Below are positions 11,975 to 12,537 of a stretch of 12,537 nt of DNA, piece after piece. The position numbers and the translations under genes were made by a program. Position 1 is the first letter of the stretch; each line of letters starts with the position of its first letter. Source of the DNA: Candidatus Pullichristensenella stercoripullorum. Lineage in GTDB: Bacteria; Bacillota; Clostridia; Christensenellales; Aristaeellaceae. The stretch is from positions 1 through 12,537 of the forward strand of contig DVGE01000180.1 of assembly GCA_018712885.1 (NCBI GenBank). The letters run 5' to 3'. Below the pieces are notes generated by a model, which had not been told where the DNA came from, did not search any database, and saw only the letters and a program-made list of their open reading frames with translations.

Positions 11975-12537
11975 ATGACCACCCATGAAAAACTTCGCCA
12001 ACTCACGCTCACATCGCTGTTCATCGCTCTGGTCGTCCTCTTTGGCATGACGCCGCTGGGCCTCATTCCCGTCGGCACGCTCAACGCCACCATATTGCAC
12101 ATCCCCGTCATCATCGGCGTCATCGCGCTGGGTCTGAAGCCGGGCCTCGTTCTCGGCCTCGCCTTCGGTCTGGTCAGCACCTTGCGCGCCTTTGGCATCC
12201 CGTTGCCCGCCTCGGCGCTGGTCATGACGCTGATGGACAAAAGCCCCCTGCTGGTCGTGGTGATGAGCGTCGCGCCGCGGCTTCTGGTGCCGCTGCTGGC
12301 ATATCTCGTCGCGCGCCTGCCGCTGCGCGGCGTCAGGCGCTACGGTCTTCTCTGCGGCGCGAGCCTGATCGGCTCGATCACCAATACCGTCTTTTATCTC
12401 GGGCTGATGCTGGTCTTTTACGCCCTCATGGGCCTTGACAACGCCGCCATCATCGCCACCATCACCGGCACCGGCGCGGTGCAGGGCGCTCTGGAGGCCG
12501 CCGCTGCGGCCATCATCGTCCCGCCCGTGGTCCTCGC
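11975..12537 (+). CDS. ECF transporter substrate-binding (S) component, 3' truncated
   Basis: This frame runs open from ATG 11975 to the right edge; 187 residues are visible and the protein probably lacks only a short end. It is an integral membrane protein with about six hydrophobic segments. The first helix starts near residue 11. The segment LNATILHIPVIIGVIALGLKPGLVLGLAFGL (residues 36-66) is the typical core of the PF12822 group of energy-coupling-factor S components. A Gly/Ser/Asn stretch, SLIGSITNTVFYLG, follows at about 130-143. S components capture a vitamin and work with the shared EcfA/EcfA'/EcfT module, whose genes are not in this window. The ligand may be pantothenate, as in PanT-like proteins, but another vitamin is equally possible. 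GGAGGG (11961-11966) 8 nt upstream fixes the start. Confidence 0.85.
   Translation, partial: MTTHEKLRQLTLTSLFIALVVLFGMTPLGLIPVGTLNATILHIPVIIGVIALGLKPGLVLGLAFGLVSTLRAFGIPLPASALVMTLMDKSPLLVVVMSVAPRLLVPLLAYLVARLPLRGVRRYGLLCGASLIGSITNTVFYLGLMLVFYALMGLDNAAIIATITGTGAVQGALEAAAAAIIVPPVVL

Noticed and set aside
1..12537. Defence island, CRISPR array, prophage or insertion sequence
   Set aside because: No direct-repeat array, transposase, integrase, toxin-antitoxin pair or nuclease/helicase cluster is visible. Gene order and codon use look like stable chromosomal housekeeping DNA.

Overview
This is a GC-rich stretch of a bacterial chromosome that reads as a housekeeping region. The start signals are strong purine-rich Shine-Dalgarno sequences with ATG, GTG and TTG starts. 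Promoters are sigma-A type with TATAAT boxes and there are several rho-independent terminators. Gene content includes a clostridial-type tandem of uracil-DNA glycosylase-like genes, a COG1768-type phosphoesterase, a PaaK-ACT pair and an ECF transporter S component. Together these suggest a GC-rich member of the Bacillota, class Clostridia, probably an anaerobe. That placement is inference from gene content, not from a marker gene.

Layout from left to right. (1) The 3' half of an IMPACT/YigZ-family gene. (2) ilvE as a single-gene unit with its own consensus-like promoter and terminator. (3) A tightly overlapping trio: an RluA-type pseudouridine synthase, a Cof-type HAD phosphatase and trmL. 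(4) A small single-pass membrane protein gene with its own promoter and a terminator that overlaps its stop codon. (5) Two overlapping uracil-DNA-glycosylase-fold genes, the first with the four Fe-S cysteines of family 4 and the second without them. (6) A double zinc-ribbon protein with a very acidic tail, followed after 2 nt by a metallophosphoesterase and a terminator. (7) A phenylacetate-CoA ligase (PaaK type), a tandem ACT-domain protein and alanine racemase, ending in a terminator. (8) rsmD, coaD and a coiled-coil protein, ending in a large GC hairpin. (9) A convergent small cupin gene on the minus strand. (10) A divergently transcribed ECF transporter substrate-binding subunit, cut by the right edge of the window and preceded by a leader of about 95 nt.

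Functional groups. RNA modification is represented by the RluA protein, TrmL and RsmD. DNA uracil repair is represented by the UDG pair. Amino-acid and aromatic-acid metabolism is represented by IlvE and PaaK/ACT. Cell-wall precursor supply is represented by Alr, and CoA and vitamin supply by CoaD and possibly the ECF subunit. Genes lie almost entirely on the plus strand; only the cupin is on the minus strand. No stretch over 300 nt lacks a gene. The longest gaps are 9439-9662 (terminator plus rsmD promoter) and 11769-11974 (divergent promoters plus leader). I saw no tRNA, rRNA, CRISPR array, insertion sequence or phage gene.

I did not find a convincing new multi-gene system. The items most worth a second look are the Fe-S-less UDG paralogue overlapping a canonical family 4 UDG, the zinc-ribbon/acidic-tail gene coupled to a phosphoesterase, and the divergent cupin/ECF control region.
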